A stretch of 64,000 nucleotides of DNA from Trichopria drosophilae (taxonomy: Eukaryota > Arthropoda > Insecta > Hymenoptera > Diapriidae). The stretch spans positions 136,731,001 through 136,795,000 of the forward strand of contig CM059582.1 of assembly GCA_030407085.1 (NCBI GenBank), read 5' to 3'. Below are positions 1 to 10,332 of the stretch, piece after piece. The position numbers and the translations under genes were made by a program. The notes below the pieces were generated by a model. The model was not told the origin of the DNA and did no database searches. It was given only the letters and a program-made list of their open reading frames with translations. Each line of letters starts with the position of its first letter. The stretch's first letter is position 1.

Positions 1-268
1 GAATCTGCCCAATTTTTCACGTGTATTGCCGATCCACGACACGTGCCGCCCGCTTCTTTCCCCTTCGTTTCCCTGGCCCACTAGGATAGGAAGTCTAGCG
101 CGAATTCAAATATTTAAATAATTAAGGGCCCTCGAGCGTGCCGAGGCGCCTGCCGCCTGTGGCGTCATAGGCGAGGAAAAGGCGAGAATATTTTTCGCCG
201 ATCTTTAAGACTTTTAAGATGCTTTTCGGATGATTTTTGTTTACAGAAATATTTCTTATTATATTCGC

Positions 269-460
269 CACCGAATGAGTGATTTTGGAGAAATTCGGAT
301 ATTGGGAAGTTCGTGAAAATACTATGAAAAGTTTGGTATTCAGTAGTTGGTTATGAAACCTGTCACGGGACTTTTTTCGGGGAAGTTGGATACCGAACTT
401 TTCACAGTATTTTCGCGAACTTCCCAACATCCGAATTTCGCCAAAATCACTCATTCGGTG
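269..460. repeat. Near-perfect palindrome inside left TIR
   Basis: The first ~85 bases, beginning CACCGAATGAGTGA, are repeated as the reverse complement at the end (TCACTCATTCGGTG), with a short central loop. The matching palindrome in the right arm is at 11663-11854, so it predates or belongs to the TIR. A 110-codon frame overlaps it in both arms (122-454 minus; 11669-12001 plus), but half of that frame is simply the two palindrome arms. Confidence 0.85.
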
Positions 461-1184
461 ACTTAGAATTTTTCCAGCCTGGGCGAAATGAAAGGATGGA
501 GAAGAACGTGCTGCAATTTAGCAAAATTATAATAAAATATAAAATAAAAACTTGTAACGATATAACAATTATTGAATAAAATAATGCGTAAAACTATGTA
601 CGTGTCTTTCGTATTTTTATATTTTTTTTGTAAATAATTTAGAAATTATTGGAAATATTGATTGTGAATATTTTATGCAGTATTGTAAAATTTGTAAAAT
701 ATTTTTTTTTGTAAATATTATAGAAAGTGGACTTATTTTGCAAGTATTATTTCAAATAATTGAATTTATTTAGTTCTTTTTTATTTTCCAGATTTTCCAT
801 ATTTTTATTTTTATGTAAATACATTTTCTACGCAATAATGATTGTAAATATATATTTTTTTTATTTTATTTAGTTTTCAGTGTATTTTTTTTTGCATCTG
901 CAGCAACCACAGCATCGACGACAACCACAGCGACCATAGCAATGGCAGGAAACGCATCTTGGGTATGTATAAATAAATTTTACTCAGCAACAAAAATGAA
1001 AGTTTTATTTATTGTTTTCTTTTTTTGCCACTTTATTTTAAAACTGTTTTTTTTAGTTTATTTTTTTCAAATTACAAATTACAAACATTTTATACATTTT
1101 ACAATTTTTTAAACTCAAACAATATTACAATAATCTACCTAATACGCTAATATATATATATAAGACAATAAAGCACCACCACCC

Positions 1185-2266
1185 TTAGCGAGATGGACGC
1201 CAGGTGCTTCGGAAGAACTGTCCCATATCCCTTATGTACTGGGCACGTTTTGCTTTTCCAATGGCCTGTCGCTTCTTCACCTGAAGCCCACCACTCTGCT
1301 TTGTACCATATCTCTTCTTTTCGTGAAAAAGAAACAATTTATGATCAAAATGTAAGAAGGAATACAATCTACAGATAATAGAGTATCTTTGCCGGTTAGG
1401 AATTTATTACTACGTGTTGTAATTTTACGATGCTACGTTGATTAAAATCGAGTCCGTGTTGAACGTGGTATTTTTCCCATTCGAAAGAAAATTACATCAA
1501 AATTAGTAAAATTGCAACTCCCAAACAGAAAACTTACAGCACGCAATAAGATCACCACGTTCAGTGTGGGCTCAATTTCGACCAGTGTGTAACGTGGTAA
1601 AATTCATTGCCATTTTTTACAGTTTTTTACTTGTAGGTTACTATTAGGTTATTATTATGTTTTTATTAGGTTATGATGTAAAAAAATGGCAATGAATTTT
1701 ACCACGTTACACCTTGGTCAAAATTGAGCTCGCATTGAACGTGGTAATAATGCTGTATGTTTTCTGTTTGGGAGTTGTAGTTTTACCAATTCATATGTGC
1801 TTTCCTCTAGATTGTGGAAATTACTACGTTCAGCATGGGCTAGATTATGATCGACGTGTAGCAAGGTAAAATTAAAACACAAAATAAAATTCCTAACCTC
1901 CAAAGATAAGAACCCAACGTTACCCTCCGTAATATTACAACGCTTATTTTTTTGCATTGATTTTTTTTCAGTTTTATCTTTTTTTTTCATATATTTTCAC
2001 TTTATTTTATTTTTTATTTATTTTTTTCTGTATTTTTTTTATTTTTTTACTTTTTGGGTTTGGCTTCCATTTTCCACTGTGTTTGTCTCTTCCTGGATCT
2101 GCTGATTTTGTTGCCCGTTTCCCGCATTTTCATCCCGAGAAATGTCGCCGTTTTCGTCCTGCCCGTTCATGGACTCATCCCGAATGTTGCTCTGAAAAAA
2201 ATGAACATTGTGGTGAATATAAAAAATTAATTAAAAATGAATTTTTATGAAATATTTTCTTACCAT
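1185..2266 (-). pseudogene. Small three-exon gene encoded in left TIR
   Basis: Read on the minus strand. An ATG at 2266-2264 is followed at once by a canonical donor (ATG|GTAAG). The next acceptor is a T-rich tract ending CAG at 2194-2192. Exon 2 (2191-2051) has 47 codons and ends at a GT donor, in phase 0. Exon 3 (1322-1185) has 45 codons plus TAA and also starts in phase 0. The product would be about 93 residues: an acidic, Gln/Asn-rich N-terminal half (SNIRDESMNGQDENG) and a very basic C-terminal half (QVKKRQAIGKAKRAQY). No family is recognised. In this copy the exon-3 acceptor reads AC instead of AG, so the gene is probably not spliced correctly. A nucleic-acid-binding accessory protein is only a guess from its charge. 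Confidence 0.5.
1421..1873. repeat. Palindromic element inside left TIR intron
   Basis: An inverted repeat of about 220 bp per side, centred near 1650. GTAACGTGGTAAAATTCATT on one side pairs with AATGAATTTTACCACGTTAC on the other. The same palindrome is in the right arm at about 10500-10943. It lies in the intron between exons 2 and 3 of the small TIR gene, so it looks like an old foldback MITE fixed before the arms diverged. Confidence 0.8.
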
Positions 2267-3034
2267 TTTTGTCCTCTCGACGTTCCTCAGCTCCGTTTCC
2301 CCGTGTCGTGGCGTCCTCTCCAGCGCCTTCCTCTTTCTTTCGTTGGGTCGACTCAATGTTTATTAGTCTCCAGGCAACACACCGCGGGACAGACTATCAC
2401 GCCGTAAGATATGAAACTCGACTGCCAAAGTGCCAATGGGCGCGGCCATCTGTTGTTTGATTAAAGTAACTAATATGGTGTCATTCGCATACTGAATTAC
2501 TGCACTACAGCACTAGATATGATATATATCTAGTGCTTTGTGCACTGGTTAGTGCATACTACTCGCACGCTCTCGCATGTGTGTGCAATTCTATTCCTTT
2601 CTACATAGCAAAGAAAGGTTCTGTAAAACTACTACTCTCAAAGAGGGTAGTCAGAAAGACCTATTCTGAGAGAAGTAAAATCCTTATGAAATTGTAAAAT
2701 TACACCAATCAGATTTTGTTTATTTCCCTCAAATGTCTCGTCATAATACGAGTAATTTTATCAAAAAATAAGGGATTTTTTGTTGTGTCTCTAAAAAACA
2801 TGTCAGTGTAATTTTACCAGTGAAGTTACACCTCTCAAAGTAGGTATTTAGTAAGACCCACTTTGAGAGTAGCAATTTTACGATTTTGTTTAAAATTTAC
2901 ATTTTTATAGTAATACTCAATAGAGTTGTAATGTTGTCATTCTCATAGTTCTGATTTCACTATGTGTGCTAGGGAAAACACTGTTTAATTTGACAAGATG
3001 CTTGCGATTTTACATCAGCATTTGTTACTGTGTA

Positions 3035-3169
3035 AGGTAAATGTCCCAGTTGTTGGCCACCTGATTGGTCCCAACTGCTGACCAAAATAGAAATGCGGTC
3101 ACAAATGACTGGCCAGGTATAGACCTGGTCAGCAATTGAGACCAATCTTAAGGTTGCCAGCAACTACCT
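3035..3169. mobile_element. 135-bp MITE with TA duplication, nested in left TIR only
   Basis: It begins AGGTA and ends TACCT, with internal inverted similarity over about 45 bp per side (TTGGTCCCAACTGCTGACC against GGTCAGCAATTGAGACCAA). It is flanked by TA at 3033-3034 and 3170-3171. The right arm at about 10025 has the uninterrupted site TGTGTAACGAG, so the inserted length and duplication are read from a paralogous empty site. A TAA duplication with an element starting GGTA fits equally well. TA suggests Tc1/mariner; TAA suggests PIF/Harbinger. Confidence 0.8.
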
Positions 3170-3230
3170 TAACGAGTGTTAAATTGTATGCATCGGTAGA
3201 GGTATCCAACGCGACGTGACATTAGATCGT

Positions 3231-5309
3231 GGTGGAATAAAATATATTGTCTTTTATGGGAATGAGAACAAATTAATTTTTTTTTCTGTAAAAATAACGG
3301 AGAAAGTGTGATAACATGTTGGGTTTTGTGCAAATAAATTATTCATTTTTATACATTTCAGTTCGTCCGAAATGCCGCATTCTTTATCAAACAATTCATT
3401 TAGGATTGTAATTTTGTAATACGTGACAATTAATCGAAGGCTCAAACCGTAAAAACCTTAATAGTCTATTTTCTTTTAAAGAATACATTTTATATATTCA
3501 AAAATTATCAAAGGTGCAAAAATAATTTCTTGACTCAAATTCGGAAAGGAAAATAGTATAATGTGCAATGAGGGAGCAAAACACATGTGCTTCCGCGTTG
3601 CACATGATATTATTTAACACTCTGAGCGCAAGAAAATACTATTTTCCTTCTTCTGATTGTAATTTTGAATTTATTGCCTATTCTTTTTAACCATTAGTGG
3701 GGCACTTGATTTTGTTACTGAACTGTTCTCCATGCGATTCAAATAACTAACTCGCTACTTCTTTAAAATGTGGGTACAGAACGTGTAATGTGGAAACAGT
3801 AGTAGCGCGTTGTGAGGCTAAAACGTAAGTCTACTATTTATTTATTTTTCTTGCATTGTAATAATTTAAACAAAAAATATTCTAACAATTTTAAGCTATT
3901 GCTCTGTAATACATTTTGATACTTTTTAAAAATTTCAATTGACTTCGAACCAGACCGTAGGTCTGGCGAAGTATTGAATTTGGTAATTTCACGCCAAAAA
4001 ATTAGGGGGGGGGGGTCGCTGGTTATACGAATCTGATTTCAGCATTTCAAAATTATAAATGGTGAAGCCAGTATGGCGAAAATAAAATGTAACAAGTTGC
4101 TGTTTTTTTTTAATGAAACGTGGTAAACGTGGCTAAACGTGAACGCTTTCACCAAGTCATCGAAACAATCGAGACCACATATAAAGAAAAAGACATTTGA
4201 CACATACTATCGAAATACTGCTGGTCACTTTGTTGTGATACTCTAGCAGTAAATCTTTTAATCGTAAACATAAGTGTCCAAAGTTTTCACGAACGTAAAC
4301 TTGTTAGCACCTATTTTTCTTTAAGAGTTGTTATAAACTACCTGTATAATTTTATTTGTTCTTCTGTAGTTCTGTAATATATTTATGTGCTATAGAAAAA
4401 ATAATAATAAATAAGTAAGATTTACATTTTCAATTGAACTTTTTTTAGTTAATAAAACTGGCGTATAATTTTTTTTTAACTCATATAAGATTTCAAACAA
4501 TGTTCCCAACTATTTTTTCCACCATTTTGGATCAGCATTTGGGGATTTTAAAATCTTGCATCTCATTAATAAGCAGTGATTCTGAATTCATATCCGTCAT
4601 CGCATGTAAATTAATATACTAATATTTTTTGAAAATTTGGATTGCCGTATTGGATCCTACCGTTTTGAATGTTAAAAGTGTGAAACCAGACATGTAATCA
4701 GTGACCCAGAAAACGCCCGTATACCAAGTTACATAATAATACCACACATTTTTTAGTTTGAATGTCCGCCATATTGTTTCTGCCATTTTGAAATTTGAGG
4801 CTCTGACATCATTCATTGAGTTTAGGGGAGCCTTCGGAAGTCGCGTTTTTCGTATGTCTCACATGCTGAAGGTATTTTCATTATCTACAACGTTGTCACT
4901 GGCGTCAAGTTGCTATATACTAAGCGAAACGAGATAAATTTAAAAAACTGTCTTAGGCCATCGTGGACAGCTTTTCTTCTTCCCCTTCGTTTTTTATCGT
5001 TTAACATTTCTTAAATTCCTAACGTTTCCTTAGGACCTCGAAGATTTGTGATGATGGTCCATGAGTCCAAGGCAGACTTTTCTAACCCAGCTCAAATCGG
5101 TTTTTTTCCGTACTGAAAATTCATAACAGCCATTTCCTCGGGACCTGATGACATAAGTGTTTGTTTTGATGTTTTATAACGTCGATAAATAAACAATTAG
5201 CCGAACACTATTATTTTTATAGGGTTGACTTTTTTATGGTCTGATTATTATTAATAAGAATATTATAATAGTATAATATAATATAATATAATATTATAAT
5301 TTAATAGTA
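3231..5309. other. Transposon interior without recognisable genes
   Basis: AT-rich sequence inward of the left TIR. At 3548-3655 there is an imperfect hairpin with AAGGAAAATAGT at one end and ACTATTTTCC at the other. At 3945-4035 a short segment with CCAGACCGTAGGTCTGG resembles the ends of the repeat at 15168 and 52500. At 4500-4816 a decayed fragment resembles the subterminal motif of the 28-kb element (cGAGTACCAAGTTTCAAG type). No coding sequence is supported. Confidence 0.5.
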
Positions 5310-5835
5310 CACGGAAAGAAGGATTTAGGTTATGTAGCATAAGTGTATGTCGTGCTTGCGTCCCACACGGAGAGAAGAAACCAGGGGCGAACTCTGTGCG
5401 CTGCCTGCTAGAAAGTCGATGCGGTGTATATACCTATATATGTATCTTTACACATGCTGATGTTATATATATACCGGACAAACTCCCGATGCTATACAGC
5501 AAAACTCCCTACAGCTCGATTCGGAAAGTTTATATTACAAAGTATATAGATTTGCCGTATGCCTCCGCGCCTTTCTCTGGCGCTCGTCACGCCATTCCGT
5601 GGCAAACCGCCGCATCGACTTTCTAGCGGCAGCGCACAGAGTTCGCCCCTGGTTTCTTCTCTCCGTGCATGCGCGCTCATCCTAAAAGCGGATGGATCCA
5701 AGGTAACATAGCATAATTCGGTGCTGAAAAATTATGAAGCTACACTTTATTACCTCGGCTACATCCTCTTTTTGCGCCGTGGAACGCCAAAGAAATGTAC
5801 ACTCAGGCTAAATAGCCTAGATCCTTCTTTCTATG
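5310..5835. mobile_element. CACGG-ended MITE, itself split by a second one
   Basis: The left end CACGGAAAGAAGGAT pairs with ATCCTTCTTTCTATG at the right end. The 2-bp flank TA is present on both sides (5308-5309, 5836-5837). Removing the inner element and one copy of its duplication leaves about 222 bp. Termini starting CAC with a 2-bp duplication are typical of CACTA-group (EnSpm/CMC) elements; that assignment is an inference because no transposase is present. Confidence 0.65.
5366..5667. mobile_element. 302-bp CACGG-ended MITE nested inside another
   Basis: The termini CACGGAGAGAAGAAACC and the complementary right end form a nearly perfect TIR of about 60 bp. CA occurs at 5364-5365 and 5668-5669 as a 2-bp target duplication. 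It lies wholly inside the MITE at 5310-5835 and shares the CACGGAnAGAA terminal motif, so two related non-autonomous elements inserted one into the other. Confidence 0.8.
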
Positions 5836-6292
5836 TATAGTATAATATAATATTATAATAGTAGTAATTATTATTAACAATATCAACACTTCGAAAATAA
5901 TACTCTTTTATGATAATACTTTATATTGTTATTTCGGTTTTAGTATGATGTTAGATTTGAAATAGGTACTAATTACAAATTCATATCGACTTGTCATCTA
6001 ACGAGCAACTGCAGATTTATCATTTCTTATATTTCGTACATTCGAGATATACGATGTTAGATGTAACTTAACTTTCACGGTAATAACACGTTGACGTGAT
6101 GCATTCGATGTCACAGAATATTGAAATTGTGGATAATTTATCTGCAAACATCTAAAAATTATTTTTTGCTATAATACAGATCAAACACTGAACATTTTTT
6201 AATATCTTCACTACCTTTTTTGTTCGTTTACTATTGAGCTTCATATAATTTCAAAAGATATTAATTTGAATATCCTGTTGAAAAACACAGGC

Positions 6293-6545
6293 TGGTATTA
6301 CCACCTGGTGTTTTGGAACGGCAAATCAAGTAAATTTTCCAAATAGTGTCCCGGCTGGTAAAACCGGCTGGTAAAACGGGCTGGTAAATCTGGAATCTAA
6401 ATTAAAGTCCTTTTTTGTATAAAAAAAACACTTGAATTTTGAATCACTTGATATTTAACAGCCGGTTTTATAGTCATTTTTACCAACCGGGGCACTACCT
6501 GGTAAATTTACATGGTTTACCGTTTCAAAACACCAAGTGATAATA
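6293..6545. repeat. Palindromic MITE-like sequence
   Basis: CACCTGGTGTTTTGGAACGG at the left pairs with CCGTTTCAAAACACCAAGTG at the right, and inner segments rich in GGCTGGTAAAAC pair with GTTTTACCAGCC-like sequence. The two halves fold together for most of about 250 bp. Exact ends and target duplication are not clear. Confidence 0.7.
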
Positions 6546-6588
6546 TAATAATAATCGATTTCTTTTCAGAGAAACTCATCAAATGTGT

Positions 6589-6690
6589 TTAGCTCGCCAA
6601 TTATTTCTAGCGAAATTCGCCGATAATGTTTAGCGAAACTCGCCGAATATTATTAGCGAAACTCGCCAATTATTTCCATCGAAACTTGAT
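6589..6690 (+). repeat. Short tandem repeat, unit about 26 bp
   Basis: Four imperfect copies of a unit built around TAGCGAAACTCGCC followed by an AT-rich spacer. No function is evident. Confidence 0.6.
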
Positions 6691-6839
6691 GACACCAATT
6701 AGCAGCACGAAATGCTCCTAATAAATCAACAAAAGATATTTAAAATTCTATTTCTATTACGTATCTACGTTCATAGATATTTAATTAAAGAAAAATTGCC
6801 TTTATCGAAATGTTCTTTATTTCAGGGTTGTACTTCATA

Positions 6840-7048
6840 CACTGATAAAAATAATTTCACTGAAACAGCGAAATGAAATTCTTGATTCGTTACAACAAAC
6901 AAGTTTTTTGAATTAATCGACAACAATTTGCTGCCGCACCCAATTCGATTGGCTAGAGTAGCGGAAAATTTTGCTAAACCAAATCTAGCAATAAAATTCG
7001 TTGCGCTACAGATTCTTTGACTGGAATAGCCAATTTTTTCTATCAGTC
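6840..7048. mobile_element. 209-bp CACTG-ended MITE with TA duplication
   Basis: It begins CACTGATAAAAATAATT and ends CAATTTTTTCTATCAGTC, an imperfect terminal inverted repeat of about 17 bp. TA flanks both ends (6838-6839, 7049-7050). It lies just downstream, in transcript sense, of the PHD-coding segment of the large transposon. Termini and duplication length again suggest the CACTA group, though TA is also a mariner signature. Confidence 0.6.
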
Positions 7049-7118
7049 TACATATCTAAATGAAACACAAAAATTTACCATATTCGTTTTCTGTCATTTC
7101 TTTTACAAAAATAATAGT

Positions 7119-7850
7119 TCAATTTCTCTCGTATCTGCAATGAACGTATTTTCTGCACAACAGACAAGTATATTCAATATTGGCATACTGAACATTACCA
7201 ATACGATGTAAACAACTTTTATGCGCATATCTTTTGCAGATTGAGCACGTAAGCTTTTCTTCTACATTTTTCTTATTACTTGTGCAGTAAGTACATACAT
7301 TTTCCATTGAGTCTGAAAAACGCATTAATAATCGGCATATGTTTTTGCGATAGGCATCGCAAATTTTATTTAAACTGCTTTGAAAATCCTTCTTTTGAGC
7401 AATACAGTTCATGTAATACATTACGAAAACTCCACAACTGTAAGAGTCGCTTTGCCTGGTATGTCTGCAGGGCTTTTAATTACCCGCCACTTTTTGAGAC
7501 ACAGATTGTTAATCTTATGATCGAGACATTTTTCCAAATACTTTTTCAAAGCATTTATTGCTTGTTCTCCACTTGCATTTTGCGACATAGGATCCAGATG
7601 CATGATTGTCTCATTGTCTACATCCACAACTAATAAACACCAGTGATTGCTGTAGCAATAAGGCAAAAACACGACACCGTTAAACTCGTGTACAATATTA
7701 TACATGCACCAATTTCCCGATTTCTCTGCATCGCAATTATCTCCAATCATGTACGTTATTTGCTCTGTTAATATAAATGTATACCTTTCCAGTAGGTGTT
7801 ATCATTAGCAATCATAAAACTGTCCATAGCTGAACCACCAATCCAATTTC
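7119..7850 (-). pseudogene. Ulp1/SENP-like cysteine protease with PHD-like finger, frameshifted
   Basis: Read on the minus strand. The stretch 7750-7421 contains the C48 protease core: NHWCLLVVDVD with the catalytic His, then MHLDPMS with the Asp. The catalytic Cys motif SYSCGVFVMYY is also present, with its Cys codon at 7436-7434, but in another frame, so a frameshift separates His/Asp from Cys. The protein continues into CTYC...CSICKRYAHKSC...CLLC, a PHD-like zinc-binding pattern. In the family these enzymes cleave SUMO-like proteins; DNA transposons often carry them, with unknown roles. Upstream residues (WIGGSAMDSFMIAN) probably belong to the same domain. As read here it would be inactive. 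Confidence 0.75.
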
Positions 7851-7998
7851 ATCCACGTAATGTAACGTATTCAGCATACCACAATGTGTGGCACGTTTTA
7901 TCGATAATGTCACTAATCATATTACACGAATATTGTGCAACTGTATAATCATGCCCAATATTTTGCATATAATAATCGATATTCCTTTTTGTATCACA

Positions 7999-8095
7999 CA
8001 GCGGCGGATCCAAAGGGGGAGCGCTGCGGAACGCTCCATTAGGCTGACAAGTGTCAATCCGCCCTGCCTTGGCCTTAAGGGTGGATTCGTCACTG
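7999..8095. mobile_element. 97-bp hAT-type MITE inserted in transposon coding sequence
   Basis: It starts CAGCGGCGGATCCA and ends TGGATTCGTCACTG; CAGNGGCGGATCCA is a familiar hAT terminus. Flanking 8-mers GTATCACA (7991-7998) and ATATCACT (8096-8103) match at six of eight positions, as expected of an aged 8-bp duplication. Insert plus duplication is 105 bp, a multiple of three, and the surrounding minus-strand frame (8121-7849) stays open through it. Confidence 0.7.
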
Positions 8096-8120
8096 ATATC
8101 ACTTGCATATATGTTTAACA

Positions 8121-8830
8121 TTAATGCTTTCTCTTTTTCGTTCCTTTTTGTCCCTTCTGTGCTTTTGCTTCCTGAGCTTCAATGATGTAGTTCGGTTCTC
8201 TAATATCCATGCTTCTGTTATATCTTCCGTCAACTATTTCGGGAAGAAGACAATGTTCAAAAAATTTTATTAAAAATGGTTCCATTTTTTCGGACCAAAA
8301 CATTTTATCTTTCTTAACTTCAGTCACTTTCATTCCCAGCGGAGTCCATACAATGAACATGCAAAATTCCTTCTCAGTTATAAGTAATTGTCCTTGAATC
8401 TGGTAATAATATGAATGATTTTTATTTAAGCTGGTTAGTTCCGGAAAACGCAATGCATTTGACCCACTTTCTGTTTAATCGCATGGTCAACAGTCATTCC
8501 TCTTGCGCTATACGGGCACTTAATTTCTATGGTTCCGTTATTACCGATTAAACCGTCTGGCGTGGCTGCTAAAAATGGAATTTTTTTGTCTATAAATATT
8601 CCACATTTTCTTACTTCTTCATTCGTGGTTTTTGCAAATTCTTTCAATACCTTTTCTTCATTCATTTTACCGTATGATCGTAATTGATCAATTTTAATAT
8701 GATTCTCAACATTTTCGCTGGCTCTAAATTCAGCTGCCTTAGTCACGGCATTTTGAATGTGTAAAACAATATTTTGAATAGTTCTATGCCCCTTTCCTGA
8801 ACCAATTCGTCCTTTGCCGACTTCCTTTAA
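8121..8830 (-). pseudogene. YqaJ-type nuclease domain of the transposon protein
   Basis: Read on the minus strand from about 8830. A linker (GKGRIGSGKGHRTIQN) leads into a segment with AATPDGLIG followed by IEIKCPYS: the Asp and the Glu-x-Lys of the PD-(D/E)xK nuclease core in YqaJ/lambda-exonuclease-like proteins. After a +1 frameshift near 8450-8470 it continues with YYYQIQGQL and LPEIVDGRY, the usual C-terminal part of the domain. It follows the transposase directly and was probably one polypeptide with it, as in many insect proteins joining a Mutator-like and a YqaJ domain. It ends in a basic tail, and its stop overlaps the next ATG as TAATG at 8121. The frameshift makes it a pseudogene. 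Confidence 0.8.
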
Positions 8831-9694
8831 ACGATTACATAAGTTTCTAAGAAGTGATTAATACATTTATTTTTTTTAACGAATACATCAGGATAAGGGC
8901 TACATTGTAGAATTCTGTTATAAACACTACTATCCCCGTCTGCAATCAAGAATTCGTATACTAGAGAATGTTGATCAATGCTGCATTTAAACCCCTCCAC
9001 TATTATATCAGCTTCCATGGCTGATGAACTCTTGCCGCTATCCCAGTTTTTGTAACATGTACGTATGTTCCTTTGGAATTTGTTGTCTTTTTTCGGCTCT
9101 AGAGCATACAAAGCAATACTTGTTACGCCGCCAGCGTACAAGACATTTTTTTGTATGATATCCCACAATAATAGCTGCTCCAGAATTGGAATCGAACTTA
9201 CTTCCGTGGTAACTTCGTTTCAACCAAGTACCATCAGCAACAACTGGTATATGTGCTAACCCATTTTTTACATCACCGCGTTTGTGAGCTAGGCGAACTT
9301 CCTCTTCTCCAGCTTTCTTCATTGACAATTCAACAGCGTTAACATAATGTCCATGTAAAGCTTCGTGATATCGCCTGCAGGTTGTACCTGCCATGCACGG
9401 AATATTCATTGCGGCACATAATTCTTCAAATTGGTAAAATCCAAGTCCTACATTGATTGTACTAGCTACAGCAGCATAATTTATTTCTATATCATCGTTT
9501 TCTTTACTTGGTTGACTCAGTAACATTTTAGTAAATGAACAGCTCGTGCAATTAAATTGCATTTCGGATTTTAATCCTCGTTGTCGACTTTTCACGAAAC
9601 GCAAGTTTTCAAATTTACACAGTCCATCTTCGGAGTGGTTGTCGAATAATCTACCTAATGTTGAATAATTATGAAAATATAAATTAATATACAA
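8831..9694 (-). pseudogene. Mutator-like transposase, frameshifted
   Basis: Minus strand. The 218-codon frame 9694-9038 begins with a Cys pair region (EMQFNCTSCSF), then the helical segment GLGFYQFEELCAAM, then HIPVVADGTWLKR, whose Asp fits the first catalytic Asp of a DDE transposase, then NKYCFVC. A one-base shift near 9060 moves the frame to TCYKNWDSGKSSSAMEA, followed by FLIADGDSSVYNRI, which fits the second catalytic Asp, and KCINHF. A second shift near 8848 is needed to reach the YqaJ part. Order and motifs match the insect Mutator-like transposase domain. The third acidic residue is not assigned. The start is uncertain because the N-terminus may lie beyond 9694. Confidence 0.8.
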
Positions 9695-9964
9695 ATAGAA
9701 GTTCTAAATAATTGCACAAACCAGGAGAAATGATTTTTCCTTACAAACGAGCTGGAAAATTCGAAATAGGCTTTAGAAACATTTTAATCTTCTATCATTC
9801 CCTAAGAAGTGAAATTAAAAAATGTCTATCGTCTGTTTCAAAGTTTCAGGCTCGTTCTTACAAAACAAAAAGTTATTTTATTTTTTTTTATTGTCATTTA
9901 TTAATTAATTTATTTTTATTGTTATTTTTATTTTTTATTTTTATTATTATATATTTTAATTATT
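9695..9964. other. AT-rich spacer between transposase and right TIR
   Basis: T-rich, low-complexity DNA upstream, in transcript sense, of the transposase. A promoter or first exon could be here, but nothing specific can be read. Confidence 0.4.
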
Positions 9965-10332
9965 TATACGATCAAGTGACGTCGCGTTAGATACCTCTAA
10001 TAATGCTTTCAATTTAACACTCGTTACACAGTAAAAAATGCTGATGTAAAATCACAAGCATCTCGTAAAATAGCCCACATGGTGAAATCAGAACTATGAG
10101 AATGACAACATTACAACACTATTGAGTATTACTATAAAAATGTAAATTTTAAACAAAATCGTAAAATTGCTACTCTCAAAGTGGGTCTTACTAAATACCT
10201 ACTTTAAGGGGTGTAATTTTACTACCCTGAAAGTTGCAATTTTGCTAATTCCAAAGTAACTTTACTGGTAATATTACACTGACATATTTTTTAGACACAA
10301 CAAAAAATCCCTTATATGTTCATTTTTTTCAG

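Larger units (their letters stand above)
1..3230 (+). repeat. Left arm of the long terminal inverted repeat
   Basis: This arm pairs with 9965-12122. It is longer because it holds a 135-bp MITE (3035-3169), extra sequence around 1875-2040, and about 560 bp (2209-2769) missing from the right arm. That extra block contains the first exon and splice donor of the small arm-encoded gene. The arm ends near 3230, where similarity to the sequence inward of 9965 stops. Confidence 0.85.

Noticed and set aside
122..454. 110-codon frame conserved in both TIR arms (also 11669-12001)
   Set aside because: Much of it is the two sides of a palindrome read in one frame. Frame conservation may follow from inverted-repeat symmetry, and no codon bias or domain supports it. 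Not excluded, but weaker than the spliced gene.
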